Source: an uncultured Succinatimonas sp. | GTDB taxonomy: Bacteria > Pseudomonadota > Gammaproteobacteria > Enterobacterales > Succinivibrionaceae | NCBI GenBank assembly: GCA_905201175.1 | Contig: CAJKNC010000033.1 | Coordinates: 1 to 15,348, forward strand | Length of the DNA stretch: 15,348 nt | Reading direction: 5' to 3' | Part shown: positions 7,751-15,348 of the stretch, in pieces | How the letters are laid out: each line of letters starts with the position of its first letter | Numbering within the stretch: the first letter of the stretch is position 1 | Program-made: the position numbers and the translations under genes | Notes under the pieces: model-generated | What the model was told of the DNA's origin: nothing | Databases searched by the model: none | Seen by the model: only the letters and a program-made list of their open reading frames with translations

Positions 7751-10700
7751 GTGGCTCAGCCAGTAGTAAAAGCAAGACGCACTTACAGCCGATACGTGGC
7801 AAATCAGACTTTAGAGGATTTTTCCTTAAGATACACGGCCCGCAGCGCCAGAAACAGAAGCTCCTTTACGGTAGCAAATGCTGCTTTAGGATCAATCAGT
7901 TTTCTTGCCCTGGAAGTCATAGGCGCAAATGTTGCCATTTATTACGGATTAAATCACCTTTTTTTTGCCCTGCTGCTGACCGTTCCTCTGATTTTTCTGA
8001 TAAGCAAACCTATTGCAAGCTACGCTGTCAAATACAATGTTGATATTGATTTATTAACTAGAGGAGCAGGCTTTGGATATCTCGGCTCTTCAATTACCTC
8101 GCTTGTATATGCTTCTTTTACCTTTATCTTTCTGGCTTTTGAGGCAACAATTCTAGCTAACATGATGTACATGGCTTTTGCTCTGCCTATTTATATCGGT
8201 TATTTTGTCTCAGCTGTCATTGTTATTCCTTTAATCCTGAACGGATTTAGTTTTATCAGCCGTTTTCAGCGCATAACTCAGCCGCTGTGGGGATTACTGC
8301 AGCTAATCTCAATTTTAGGCTGTGTCTTAATGGTGAAGGAAAGTGATTTTTCATTAAATCTTACTGATCAGGGAAAGGACAGTTTCAACTGGCTGTTCTT
8401 TGGATTTTCCGTATCTATTCTGCTTTCCCTTGTATCTCAGATTGGTGAACAGGTTGATTATCTGAGATTTATGCCAGAAAGAACAAAAGCAAATAAAAAG
8501 GCTCACTGCTTTGGAACAGTGCTAGCAGGTCCGGGATGGATCGTTCTTGGCGGTTTAAAAATCTTTATAGGCGCAATACTTGGAGTTTACCTTTTAGGTC
8601 AGGGATATTCTTATTCAAGTGCTGTTGATCCGAATTACATGTACCTTGAGGTTTTCTCATATATCACAGATTATATCGGCATTGACAGCCGTTTCCCTGC
8701 TCTGTTTTTAACTGTAGTTTTCGTCTGCCTAAGTCAGATTAAAATTAATATCACCAACGGCTATGCAGGATCTCTTGCATGGTCAAACTTTTTCTCAAGA
8801 CTTACCCATACTCACCCAGGGCGTGTAGTATGGGTATTTTTCAATGTGATTATTGCGTATATTCTGACATCCTATGGAATATACAGTATTTCCGCATCAG
8901 TTCTTAGTACCTATTCAATTGTAGCAGTAGCCTGGTGCGGAACGCTGCTTGCCGATCTATCGATAAATAAAAAGATAGGCCTCTCTCCAGACAGAATTGA
9001 GTTTAAAAGAGCCTATCTTTATGACATAAATCCTGTCGGCTTTGGCTCAATGATCTTGTCATCTATTCTTGGATACATGGCTTTTTTTGGCGTATTTGGT
9101 CAGTATCTGACAGCATTCTGTGCCCCCTTTACTCTAATTCTGACACTGATCTTCTGTCCGCTTTTAGCCATACTGACACACGGAAAATATTATCTTGCAA
9201 GAAAGGTGGTAAAGATCGAGGGAGTTCATGAATGTCAAATCTGTAAAAATAATTTTGACGGTGAAGATCTCTGCTACTGCCCCCGATATGGTGGATTTAT
9301 CTGCTCTTTATGCTGTACTCTCGATTCATGCTGTTTTGATGAATGTAAAAATAAAGCAGATATCCATCATCAGATAGAAGATCTGCTAATACCTAAAAGG
9401 CTGAAAAACCCTGTCTCAAAAAGGATTATGCGTTTTGCAGGACATTTGTTAATGTACACCCTGGTAAATGTGATTGTTCTGTATTTTGTTTATTACTCAC
9501 TTATTTATCATTTTTCAGCTGAATACAAGCGAATATTGCAGTCAGGCTTTCTGCTGTGTTTTCTGCTCTTTGAGTTTATTTTCATCCTGTTCTCAATGAT
9601 GTTCATGTTAGTTGAGGAGAGCCGCAACAGAGCTCAGGAAGAGCTTCATAATCAGAATCTTATACTTGAAAACGAGGTCTCTGAGCGTAAGAAAACTGAA
9701 ATGCTCTTATCAGAAGCCAAAAAAAATGCCGATGCAGCAAACCAGGCAAAAAGCCGCTATTTATCCGGCATATCTCATGAACTGAGGACCCCTCTCAATA
9801 CCATCATAGGTTATAGCCAGCTCCTGTATAATGCAGATGATATTCCTGATAGACATTTAAAGGCTATAGGAATTATGTGCAGATCTAGTGATTATCTGGC
9901 TAATCTGATTGAAGGTCTGCTTGATATTTCAAAAATCGAAGCCGGACGTCTTGAACTTCATTACGGCAGCGTCAATTTAAAGCGTCTTATAGATGAGCTT
10001 ACTGCTTATTTTGAGGAGAAAAGCCACAGGAAAGGCATTATTTTTATTACAGATATAAGCCCCAAACTTCCTGATCTTGTAAGAACAGATGAGAAGAGGA
10101 TACGGCAGATCCTGATAAATCTGTTATCAAATGCAATTAAATATACAGTAAAAGGTGAAGTTTATTTCAGTGTCTCTTACAGAAATGAAGTAGCGAAATT
10201 TATTGTAAAAGACAGCGGAATAGGCATAAAAAAAGACGATCTGAAAAAAATCTTTGAACCATTCAATCGTCTCGCTGATGCAAAAAAACAAGCAAGCGGA
10301 ACAGGTCTTGGACTTACTATCACAAAGCTTATGGTTACCATTATGGGCGGAGATTTGGAAGTTGAGAGTACCTATGGTGTAGGTACGACCTTCACTCTTA
10401 AAATCAAGTTATCCAGAACTTTTGATAATCCTGCAGTATCAACTCTTGAGCGCACAGTTATCAGCTATCAGGGACAGGATATTAAAAAATATAAAGTTTT
10501 AGAGGTAGATGACAATCCTTTCCACAGAGATCTGGTAAAAGAAATCCTGATCCCTGTAGGCTTTATTGTGGATACTGCAACCTGCCCAGAGGAAGTTCTT
10601 GTAAAGGATAATCTTGGGACCTATGATTTGTTCTTAGTTGATGTGGCCATGCCTGGTCATGATGGCTGGTATCTGCTTACACAATTAAGACAAAGAAATA

Positions 10701-11158
10701 TCAAAACTCCAGTAATCATGGTATCAGCTGAGGCAAGCGAGGGTAATGTTCCTGATAGCATCAGACATCTTCATAACGGCTACATTATCAAGCCTTTCAA
10801 ACAAAAACAGCTGTTTGACAGCATCTCTAAAGTTCTGCCGATAAATTATATCTATAAAGATTCAGAAGACAGCAAAACAGAAGCTCTTCATCAGGACAAG
10901 ATGATAAATAGGTCTGTTCGAAGCATAACAGAAAAAACTGCGGTTAATCATATAGACTGCTCACAAATAAAGCTTGATGACTCTATAAAAGGAAGATACA
11001 AGATTAATTTTGAAATCGGTTATATTAGTGGTATAAGAAAACTCAATAATGAAATTTTAGACAAATCGATCATAACATCAGAGCAAAAAAGATATCTTGA
11101 TAGCTTACTTGATAATATGGAGCTGAACGTTCTGCAAGAAGTCCTAGGGGTTAAATAA
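7751..11158 (+). CDS. Hybrid sensor histidine kinase with NCS1-like permease domain
   Basis: An 1135-residue membrane sensor. Residues about 20-490 form a roughly 12-helix permease-like domain, best placed with NCS1 cytosine/purine/allantoin permeases (TLEDFSLRYTARSAR start, LLTRGAGFGYLGSSI near 95-110, SQIKINITNGYAGSLAWSNF later). Then comes a cluster of ten cysteines at 495-532 (CQIC, CYCP, CSLCC, CCFDEC), likely metal-binding. Two more membrane helices (about 560-622) and a coiled coil follow. The kinase core has His676 in HELRTPLN, Asn790/Asn794, Asp821 in DSGIGI and GTGLGL from 850. The receiver domain has Asp920/Asp921, phospho-acceptor Asp964 and Lys1014. A C-terminal tail of about 90 residues may be a further phosphotransfer or regulatory segment. 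The start is GTG with GGAG 8 bp ahead; the first in-frame ATG is codon 138, inside a helix, so GTG is needed. The layout parallels the CrbS/CbrA transporter-kinases. Its position beside urt suggests it senses urea, amides or a related nitrogen solute, perhaps without transporting it. Confidence 0.9.
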   Translation: MAQPVVKARRTYSRYVANQTLEDFSLRYTARSARNRSSFTVANAALGSISFLALEVIGANVAIYYGLNHLFFALLLTVPLIFLISKPIASYAVKYNVDIDLLTRGAGFGYLGSSITSLVYASFTFIFLAFEATILANMMYMAFALPIYIGYFVSAVIVIPLILNGFSFISRFQRITQPLWGLLQLISILGCVLMVKESDFSLNLTDQGKDSFNWLFFGFSVSILLSLVSQIGEQVDYLRFMPERTKANKKAHCFGTVLAGPGWIVLGGLKIFIGAILGVYLLGQGYSYSSAVDPNYMYLEVFSYITDYIGIDSRFPALFLTVVFVCLSQIKINITNGYAGSLAWSNFFSRLTHTHPGRVVWVFFNVIIAYILTSYGIYSISASVLSTYSIVAVAWCGTLLADLSINKKIGLSPDRIEFKRAYLYDINPVGFGSMILSSILGYMAFFGVFGQYLTAFCAPFTLILTLIFCPLLAILTHGKYYLARKVVKIEGVHECQICKNNFDGEDLCYCPRYGGFICSLCCTLDSCCFDECKNKADIHHQIEDLLIPKRLKNPVSKRIMRFAGHLLMYTLVNVIVLYFVYYSLIYHFSAEYKRILQSGFLLCFLLFEFIFILFSMMFMLVEESRNRAQEELHNQNLILENEVSERKKTEMLLSEAKKNADAANQAKSRYLSGISHELRTPLNTIIGYSQLLYNADDIPDRHLKAIGIMCRSSDYLANLIEGLLDISKIEAGRLELHYGSVNLKRLIDELTAYFEEKSHRKGIIFITDISPKLPDLVRTDEKRIRQILINLLSNAIKYTVKGEVYFSVSYRNEVAKFIVKDSGIGIKKDDLKKIFEPFNRLADAKKQASGTGLGLTITKLMVTIMGGDLEVESTYGVGTTFTLKIKLSRTFDNPAVSTLERTVISYQGQDIKKYKVLEVDDNPFHRDLVKEILIPVGFIVDTATCPEEVLVKDNLGTYDLFLVDVAMPGHDGWYLLTQLRQRNIKTPVIMVSAEASEGNVPDSIRHLHNGYIIKPFKQKQLFDSISKVLPINYIYKDSEDSKTEALHQDKMINRSVRSITEKTAVNHIDCSQIKLDDSIKGRYKINFEIGYISGIRKLNNEILDKSIITSEQKRYLDSLLDNMELNVLQEVLGVK

Positions 11159-11163
11159 AACTC

Positions 11164-12075
11164 ATGCAAGAAAAAGAATCTAACGAAATAATATTAGTTG
11201 TAGATGACTCTCCTGACACAGTTTCAATGTTAAATGATGCTCTTGAGGATAAGGGATTTTCTGTTCTAGTAGCTCTAAGCGGTTTACAAGCAGTTTCAAT
11301 CTGTAAAAAGATCACTCCAGATCTAATACTGCTAGATGCAGTGATGCCAGAGATGGACGGTTTTGAGACCTGTAAAAAAATAAAAGAGAACCACAACCTT
11401 GAATCTGTTCCTGTAATTTTTATGACGGGCCTTGATTCAGAAGAAACTGTATCCTCATCTTTTGAAAGCGGTGCTACAGATTATATTCAAAAGCCAATCC
11501 GAATAGTAGAACTCGTTGCAAGAATCAAAGCACATATCAGTAAGTCAAAGCAGATAAATCTGTCTCGCGAACTTTTAGATAGCGTCGGGCTCTCCTCAAT
11601 AGCAACTGATGATACTGGAGCAATCAAATGGACTACACCAAAGGCTAGGGAACTGATTGAGCATTCTAAAATAAGCAGGGTTGAAATGATGAGTGCTCTA
11701 AAGCCGATTTTCCTGTCTTTTATTGATGATCCTTCTCAGGAAGGAGCGAAGCTTATTGCCGGCACAAGTCCACAGCTTGCTATAAGATTTGAGGATTTTA
11801 AAGACTCTCTTTATATTTTTAATCTAGTCGAGGATAAGCCAAAAGTTGATGAGACTAAACTTCTGTGTGAACAGTTTGGCCTTACCGAACGCGAAGGTGA
11901 AGTCCTGTTCTGGGTCAGTCAGGGAAAGTCCAATAAGGAGCTTGCACTTATTCTAGGCATAAGTCCCAGAACTGTTAACAAGCATCTTGAGAGTGTATTT
12001 GAAAAAATGCTTGTTGAAAACAGAACCAGCGCTGCTAATATGGCTTTGAAATTCTTGAATTCAGCCGGTTCTTAA
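11164..12075 (+). CDS. LuxR/NarL-type response regulator
   Basis: A 303-residue cytoplasmic transcription factor and presumed partner of the upstream hybrid kinase. The receiver domain (about 8-125) has acidic Asp14/Asp15, phospho-acceptor Asp58 in LLDAVMP, Thr88 and Lys110 in QKP. A middle segment (about 135-225) includes SSIATDDTGAIKWTTPKA, which looks like the start of a degenerate PAS-like module. The C-terminal LuxR/GerE helix-turn-helix (about 237-297) contains LTEREGEVLFWVSQGKSNKELALIL followed by ISPRTVNKHLESVFEKM. Ordinary NarL-type regulators have about 210 residues, so the extra middle segment makes this one long; CrbR-like partners of transporter-kinases are similar in organisation. 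The gene starts 5 bp after the sensor stop, so the two are co-transcribed. AGGGG lies 13 bp before the ATG, a longer spacing than ideal. It is the best candidate to bind the palindromes at 2292-2307 and 7671-7686. Confidence 0.92.
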   Translation: MQEKESNEIILVVDDSPDTVSMLNDALEDKGFSVLVALSGLQAVSICKKITPDLILLDAVMPEMDGFETCKKIKENHNLESVPVIFMTGLDSEETVSSSFESGATDYIQKPIRIVELVARIKAHISKSKQINLSRELLDSVGLSSIATDDTGAIKWTTPKARELIEHSKISRVEMMSALKPIFLSFIDDPSQEGAKLIAGTSPQLAIRFEDFKDSLYIFNLVEDKPKVDETKLLCEQFGLTEREGEVLFWVSQGKSNKELALILGISPRTVNKHLESVFEKMLVENRTSAANMALKFLNSAGS

Positions 12076-12347
12076 TGCTTTTTTCTACAGTAAATACTGT
12101 CTGAAATATCTTAAAAAAAATTTATCCAAAAATTCCTATTCTCTCAACAAGTTTTTGCTAGAGCTTATCTGCAATAATAAAAAAATATCTATGATTTATT
12201 GTATCAGATATTTAGATTTTGGATATTTGCTGTCAAATCTTGACTTTTCAATAGAACACAATGATTTATCAGACATGCTCTGCAGCCTCTATTATGATAA
12301 GTTAACAGTTCATGATTTTAAAATTCAAAGAGATGCTGCCTAGATAA

Positions 12348-12547
12348 TCTTCACTCTTCTTAGAGTCAAAGGATAACAATGATAAGGATAATAGCCACAA
12401 AGAGATCCTTAAGCTGCCAGAAAAGACAGAATAAAAATAACTTATAAAGATATGCCTGTCCGTGTTATAGACTCATATGGGTTTAAGTCATCTTTTAGTC
12501 AGCCTGCAAAAAATAAATACGGATTTGTACAGACAGAAGATAATTAA
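12348..12547 (+). pseudogene. Possible decayed coding fragment, two frames
   Basis: One open frame runs 12348-12434 (peptide including SKDNNDKDNSHKEILKLPEK). An overlapping frame runs 12413-12547 and includes KITYKDMPVRVIDSYGFKSS before a stop. The two would join through a single frameshift near 12425. No start with a ribosome site is visible. The R-V-I-D segment faintly recalls IS4-type transposases, but that is a memory-based impression only, and chance is possible. Confidence 0.25.
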
Positions 12548-12550
12548 CAA

Positions 12551-12831
12551 TTATCTGCAAAGGAGCAGATCCAGAAAATATGTCTTAAGATATCGCCTTG
12601 CCGGCAATGAACTGAGCTGAATAATCTTTTTAATTAGAAATTCCAAGTAGCCGCAAAAATAAAAATATGCTGCAGCATTGCTGCTATAGGCACTATTAAA
12701 CTGAGCTTTCATGCTGTTTATAACAGCATGAATCTAATTGTCAGTATATAGCTAGTTTCATATGCAATAATAACTTCAGCCGCAATAAGCTCACCAATAC
12801 GGTTATATACCTTTTGGGAAATCGATAGGAA
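12551..12831 (-). pseudogene. Possible decayed coding fragment, two adjacent frames
   Basis: On the minus strand one open frame covers 12831-12718 (including SQKVYNRIGELIAAEVIIAY). A second begins at an ATG at 12712 and runs 53 codons to 12551 (MKAQFNSAYSSNAAAYFYF and onward). Both look more protein-like than random AT-rich DNA, but neither has a ribosome site and they lie in different frames. A perfect hairpin occupies the join. No family was recognised. Confidence 0.25.
12708..12732. repeat. Perfect 11-bp inverted repeat (hairpin)
   Basis: Arms TTCATGCTGTT (12708-12718) and AACAGCATGAA (12722-12732) are separated by TAT. There is no T tract on either side, so an intrinsic terminator is unlikely. 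It could be a protein-binding palindrome or a relic of a mobile element end. Confidence 0.6.
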
Positions 12832-13036
12832 TTATAATTAGGTGAAAACAAGCACTATTTCAGACTGTCTTACCGCCAATAATGCTAATAATTTAAAATT
12901 TATGCTAAATAATAAAACTAGGTGAAATTATTTATAATAAAAGAAATTGTTTATTAAGTAATAAGAAAAGGTAAAAGGAAGATTTTTTAGGAAAGTGGCA
13001 GAATTATGAGACTTTGATAATTGATAAATCAATAAG

Positions 13037-13141
13037 TTAATCCTTAAATTCCACTTTTGTTAATAATTCAAGAAACCGTTTTATTTGCTTATTTACTACT
13101 AGATATTTCGCAACTTCATAATATTTTGCAAAATCTTTCAT
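13037..13141 (-). pseudogene. Small open frame, possible gene remnant
   Basis: A 34-codon frame from ATG 13141 to TAA 13037. Its peptide (MKDFAKYYEVAKYLVVNK then QIKRFLELLTKVEFKD) is rich in lysine, glutamate and aliphatic residues, as in a real helical protein. There is no ribosome site, and a stop lies four codons upstream. It may be the tail of a truncated gene; no family was recognised. Confidence 0.25.
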
Positions 13142-13269
13142 CCAACAAATTCATTATTACATCCAATAAAATCATACTAGTAAAATTGATTCTCTTAGAT
13201 TTTCCAACAATTACAAATTAAATATAACCATTTCGCTACTGCAAAAAAGTGACATTGTTGACTTATATA

Positions 13270-13295
13270 ATATTAAATTCAATTGATTTTAATAT
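13270..13295. repeat. 26-bp near-perfect AT-rich palindrome
   Basis: The outer arms begin ATATTAAA and end TTTAATAT, and the centre is TCAATTGA; only one symmetric base pair is mismatched. A TTGACT hexamer (13258-13263) and a TATAAT match (13266-13271) lie just to its left, but not at promoter spacing relative to each other. It looks like a dimeric-regulator operator, though no intact gene lies directly downstream. Confidence 0.55.
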
Positions 13296-13529
13296 AGAGC
13301 AGTCTGTATTGGACCCATGAAGAAAAGGCTCAAACTATGTAAAACAAAGATAAGATGTGGCTATAACAGGCAACTCTTGTTTTTCGAAAAATTAAGATTC
13401 AACAGTGTTTTAATTAGTCCATCAATAAAATACTTTGGATCCACCTGAAGTAATTTTGTTAATTCAATAAACAAATGAAATTTAAGAACATAAACACCGT
13501 TTCCCAAGAAACATATTCTGTTCTGAAAA

Positions 13530-13840
13530 TATTTAAGACTTGAACCAAACCTATTTGGCCAAACTGTTTTGCCTGTTTGTATTTACAAAGTTTTGGTCCG
13601 AAAGCATTTGATCTAAGACTAATTGCTTTACTAAAAATTTTATCTATAGCTATAAAAAAATCAGATATCATGGCAAGGGCTGATTTCCACATGATTGATA
13701 CAAATATTTGAAAAATAGTTCAAAAGAAATAAGAAAAAATATTCCTAAAGATCTTCTTGAATCTGAAATGCAATATTGTATGAAAGAAGATCTCTTTGAA
13801 TATCACCCATAGAATGAATTTCAATGGAAAATCCATAAGT
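13530..13840 (+). pseudogene. Possible decayed coding region, unassigned
   Basis: On the + strand a frame after a stop near 13543 reads KPIWPNCFACLYLQSFGPKA and onward to a stop near 13710. A second frame from about 13727 reads KEIRKNIPKDLLESEMQYCM, then KEDLFEYHP before a TAG near 13814, and continues after it to about 13840. The opposite strand holds a 77-codon open frame (13459-13692) covering part of the same DNA, so the coding strand is uncertain. No family was recognised. The repeated single-stop interruptions suggest a broken gene. Confidence 0.25.
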
Positions 13841-13842
13841 AA

Positions 13843-14970
13843 TTAAGAAATAATATTTCTATATCTTTTTAATAAAGAAGGTGCAGAAAAACAAAAATTG
13901 CGTTTTTTTGCATACTCTATGAAGCCTTTTTTTTCTTCATCACTTTCAAAAAAACAGATTTTATCTTTAAGCTCGACTATTGATTCAAGAGATTTTTTAT
14001 TATCAGGATTCTCTGATAATAATATATTGCTTAATGTATAACGCAAATCGTTCTTTACATAATAGTATATTAAGCGTTTTTTAACTTGAGAGTCTTCGTT
14101 TTCGATAGGTGTTATATTTGGAGCTAAAACTGTGTATCTACAACCATCTAAAAAAACACAAGAAAAAGCATCTAGAAGGGTTTGATGGTAGAACAAATAA
14201 ACTTCTCCCCAATGAGGGGTTTTATCACAAAAACTGTCCATATATGGCTCTGATCCAGTTCTATCATCTTTTTTTAACTTGATTGTATACTCTGGATATA
14301 ATTTATTAAACCATATTTCTAAATATGAATCCTCAAAGTCTATTTTGCTCTTTTCCCAAGACTCAGAATCTTTAGTCATAATATAAAATTTATCTGCAGG
14401 GAATTGAAGTAATCCAAATCTTTTTTTCCACAAATATTCTACTTTGTCATAATCAGCAGACCCATCTGCAGAAGTATTTGTATCTTGCACTCGAGTATAT
14501 ATATGAAAAGGCAATAATTTACCAAATTTTTCAATAAGATAATAAGGTGTATTTAAACTATTCTTTATAACGATTACATCTAAAATTTTTTTGCCTACTT
14601 TAATTTCATTTACATAAACCTGAGGTCTTACGCCTCCAGCAAATTTTTTGTCACGTAAAAAATCACATAACTGTTGAGTATTTTTCCTATTTTCGTCTTG
14701 TTCTACTCCCTCAATACGACATGATTTATTTTCTACTCCAATAATAATATAGGCATCCCTATTTTCAAGATTATTTGCCATTGAAATTATATCGTGCAAA
14801 AATTCAGATTTTATGACATCATTTGATGGTTGTTTTCCTTCCTTCTCAGGCTCTGACTTTTTTGCTCCATTAAGAACATACCATTTTTTTTTAAAATCCC
14901 AATATGCACCTTCACTCTTTTTATGAATTAGATCTATGATTTCTTGTTTAAAATTCATTTTTATTTCCAT
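13843..14970 (-). CDS. Schlafen/AlbA_2-like domain protein
   Basis: A 375-residue soluble protein. The N-terminal part (about 8-165) matches the Schlafen AlbA_2 (formerly AAA_4) domain: EGAYWDFKKKW for the usual E-x-x-x-x-E-F-K strand, then a helix LHDIISMANN, the strand DAYIIIGVENK, and later IKVGKKILDVIVIKNSLNTPYYL. The remaining about 200 residues (W- and Y-rich, with charged stretches) are not recognised. Proteins with this domain are variously annotated as putative DNA-binding or transcriptional regulators. Some are nucleases, and many sit among accessory or defence genes; no role can be fixed here. The canonical Glu of the first motif is Asp (WDFK). The ATG at 14970 has no ribosome site, while the in-frame ATG at 14958 has GGAA 8 bases ahead and may be the real start. 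The gene is AT-rich and stands alone between gene-poor stretches, consistent with acquisition by transfer. Confidence 0.75.
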   Translation of the reverse strand: MEIKMNFKQEIIDLIHKKSEGAYWDFKKKWYVLNGAKKSEPEKEGKQPSNDVIKSEFLHDIISMANNLENRDAYIIIGVENKSCRIEGVEQDENRKNTQQLCDFLRDKKFAGGVRPQVYVNEIKVGKKILDVIVIKNSLNTPYYLIEKFGKLLPFHIYTRVQDTNTSADGSADYDKVEYLWKKRFGLLQFPADKFYIMTKDSESWEKSKIDFEDSYLEIWFNKLYPEYTIKLKKDDRTGSEPYMDSFCDKTPHWGEVYLFYHQTLLDAFSCVFLDGCRYTVLAPNITPIENEDSQVKKRLIYYYVKNDLRYTLSNILLSENPDNKKSLESIVELKDKICFFESDEEKKGFIEYAKKRNFCFSAPSLLKRYRNIIS

Positions 14971-15348
14971 AATCAGCAGAAAATTAACATTTACTTAGCC
15001 ACAACCAAGATTATTTGCTACAAAGTTTTTTAATCTAATTTTAAATCAAATAAATAATAAAAAGAACAATTTTTTTATTGTTGTTTATGTGATAGCGTTA
15101 GATTTACATAAAATTTAGCTATACCTATATATTCTACAGTGAACCAAACCGCTCATACTAAAGTGATATCAAGCAGTTACACTTATCATCATGTTGCAAC
15201 AGATTATTTTACTTAAGAGTTGCTTAGGTATGAAATTTTCCACAAGATGCATCTAGCTAATTATTAATTATTTTATTGGATATTATTTGCTTGATATATT
15301 GTTATTTTTGAATTATAAGAGAAAGACTAGAAATATAGAGAATGATTT
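14971..15348. other. AT-rich flank, no gene seen
   Basis: 378 bp that should contain the promoter of the Schlafen-like gene. I see only short frames and a TGTTGCAACA palindrome at 15192-15201. No RNA gene, terminator or partial gene at the right edge is supported. Confidence 0.5.

Larger units (their letters stand above)
12076..13842. other. Gene-poor AT-rich region with decayed reading frames
   Basis: About 1.77 kb without a convincing intact gene. Only a weak 5-bp hairpin (12087-12100) follows the response regulator, so no clear terminator is seen. Scattered short frames on both strands have protein-like content but are broken by stops and lack ribosome sites; the better ones are listed separately. 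Palindromes lie at 12598-12607 (TTGCCGGCAA), 12667-12678 (ATGCTGCAGCAT), 12708-12732 and 13270-13295. Decay of older accessory genes or an insertion sequence is the simplest reading. Confidence 0.6.

Noticed and set aside
7720..8043. 107-codon + strand open frame overlapping the sensor start
   Set aside because: It lies in another frame over the N-terminus of the permease-kinase, which has family-typical sequence and a ribosome site.
12155..12343. 62-codon + strand open frame starting with TTG
   Set aside because: There is no ribosome site and no recognisable family; it may be debris of a broken gene, but I cannot support it as a gene.
12667..12732. CRISPR or tandem repeat array
   Set aside because: The palindromes here are unrelated in sequence and not regularly spaced; no direct repeats with spacers occur anywhere in the window.
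13317..13448. 43-codon + strand open frame after the 26-bp palindrome
   Set aside because: There is no ribosome site ahead of the ATG, the peptide is merely basic, and the start overlaps the possible insertion-sequence end.
15139..15219. 26-codon + strand frame beginning with GTG near the right edge
   Set aside because: No ribosome site or recognisable family; too short to separate from chance.

Overview
The window looks like an AT-rich gammaproteobacterial chromosome segment. I infer this from the urea/short-chain amide ABC transporter (Urt type), the AmiF-type formamidase and a permease-sensor-kinase fusion of a proteobacterial kind. A gut or rumen member of the Succinivibrionaceae would fit the base composition, but the sequence does not prove it.

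Layout. Bases 91-693 (-) encode a stand-alone DUF1349 protein. Bases 1153-2169 (-) encode a formamidase (amiF), closed by a strong bidirectional hairpin terminator at 1093-1122. Bases 2623-7580 (-) are a complete five-gene operon, urtA-urtB-urtC-urtD-urtE: periplasmic binding protein, two membrane permeases and two ATPases. A second strong terminator lies at 2559-2592. Divergent from urtA, on the + strand, are an 1135-residue hybrid sensor (NCS1-like 12-helix permease domain, cysteine cluster, two membrane helices, HisKA, HATPase, receiver) at 7751-11158 and a LuxR-type response regulator at 11164-12075. From 12076 to 13842 I see no convincing intact gene, only AT-rich DNA with palindromes and short reading-frame fragments that look like decayed genes. 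Bases 13843-14970 (-) encode a protein with a Schlafen/AlbA_2-like domain, and the last 378 bases appear empty.

How the genes work together. The central block reads as a self-contained nitrogen (or formate) acquisition module. The permease-like sensor would detect a small nitrogenous solute, the response regulator would act on DNA, the Urt transporter would import urea or short amides, and the formamidase would release ammonia and formate from formamide. No urease gene is present in the window. The strongest non-coding evidence for a single regulon is a 16-bp imperfect palindrome with the pattern TACGTCA-N4-TACGTA. It occurs upstream of amiF (2292-2307) and in the urtA/sensor divergent region (7671-7686). 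In both places a TGG(C)AAAATG box sits exactly 11 bp to the left of it on the + strand. The linked LuxR-type regulator is the obvious candidate to bind it.

The right third is different in character: gene-poor, AT-rich, full of gene debris, and carrying an orphan Schlafen-like gene of the kind often found among accessory or defence genes.
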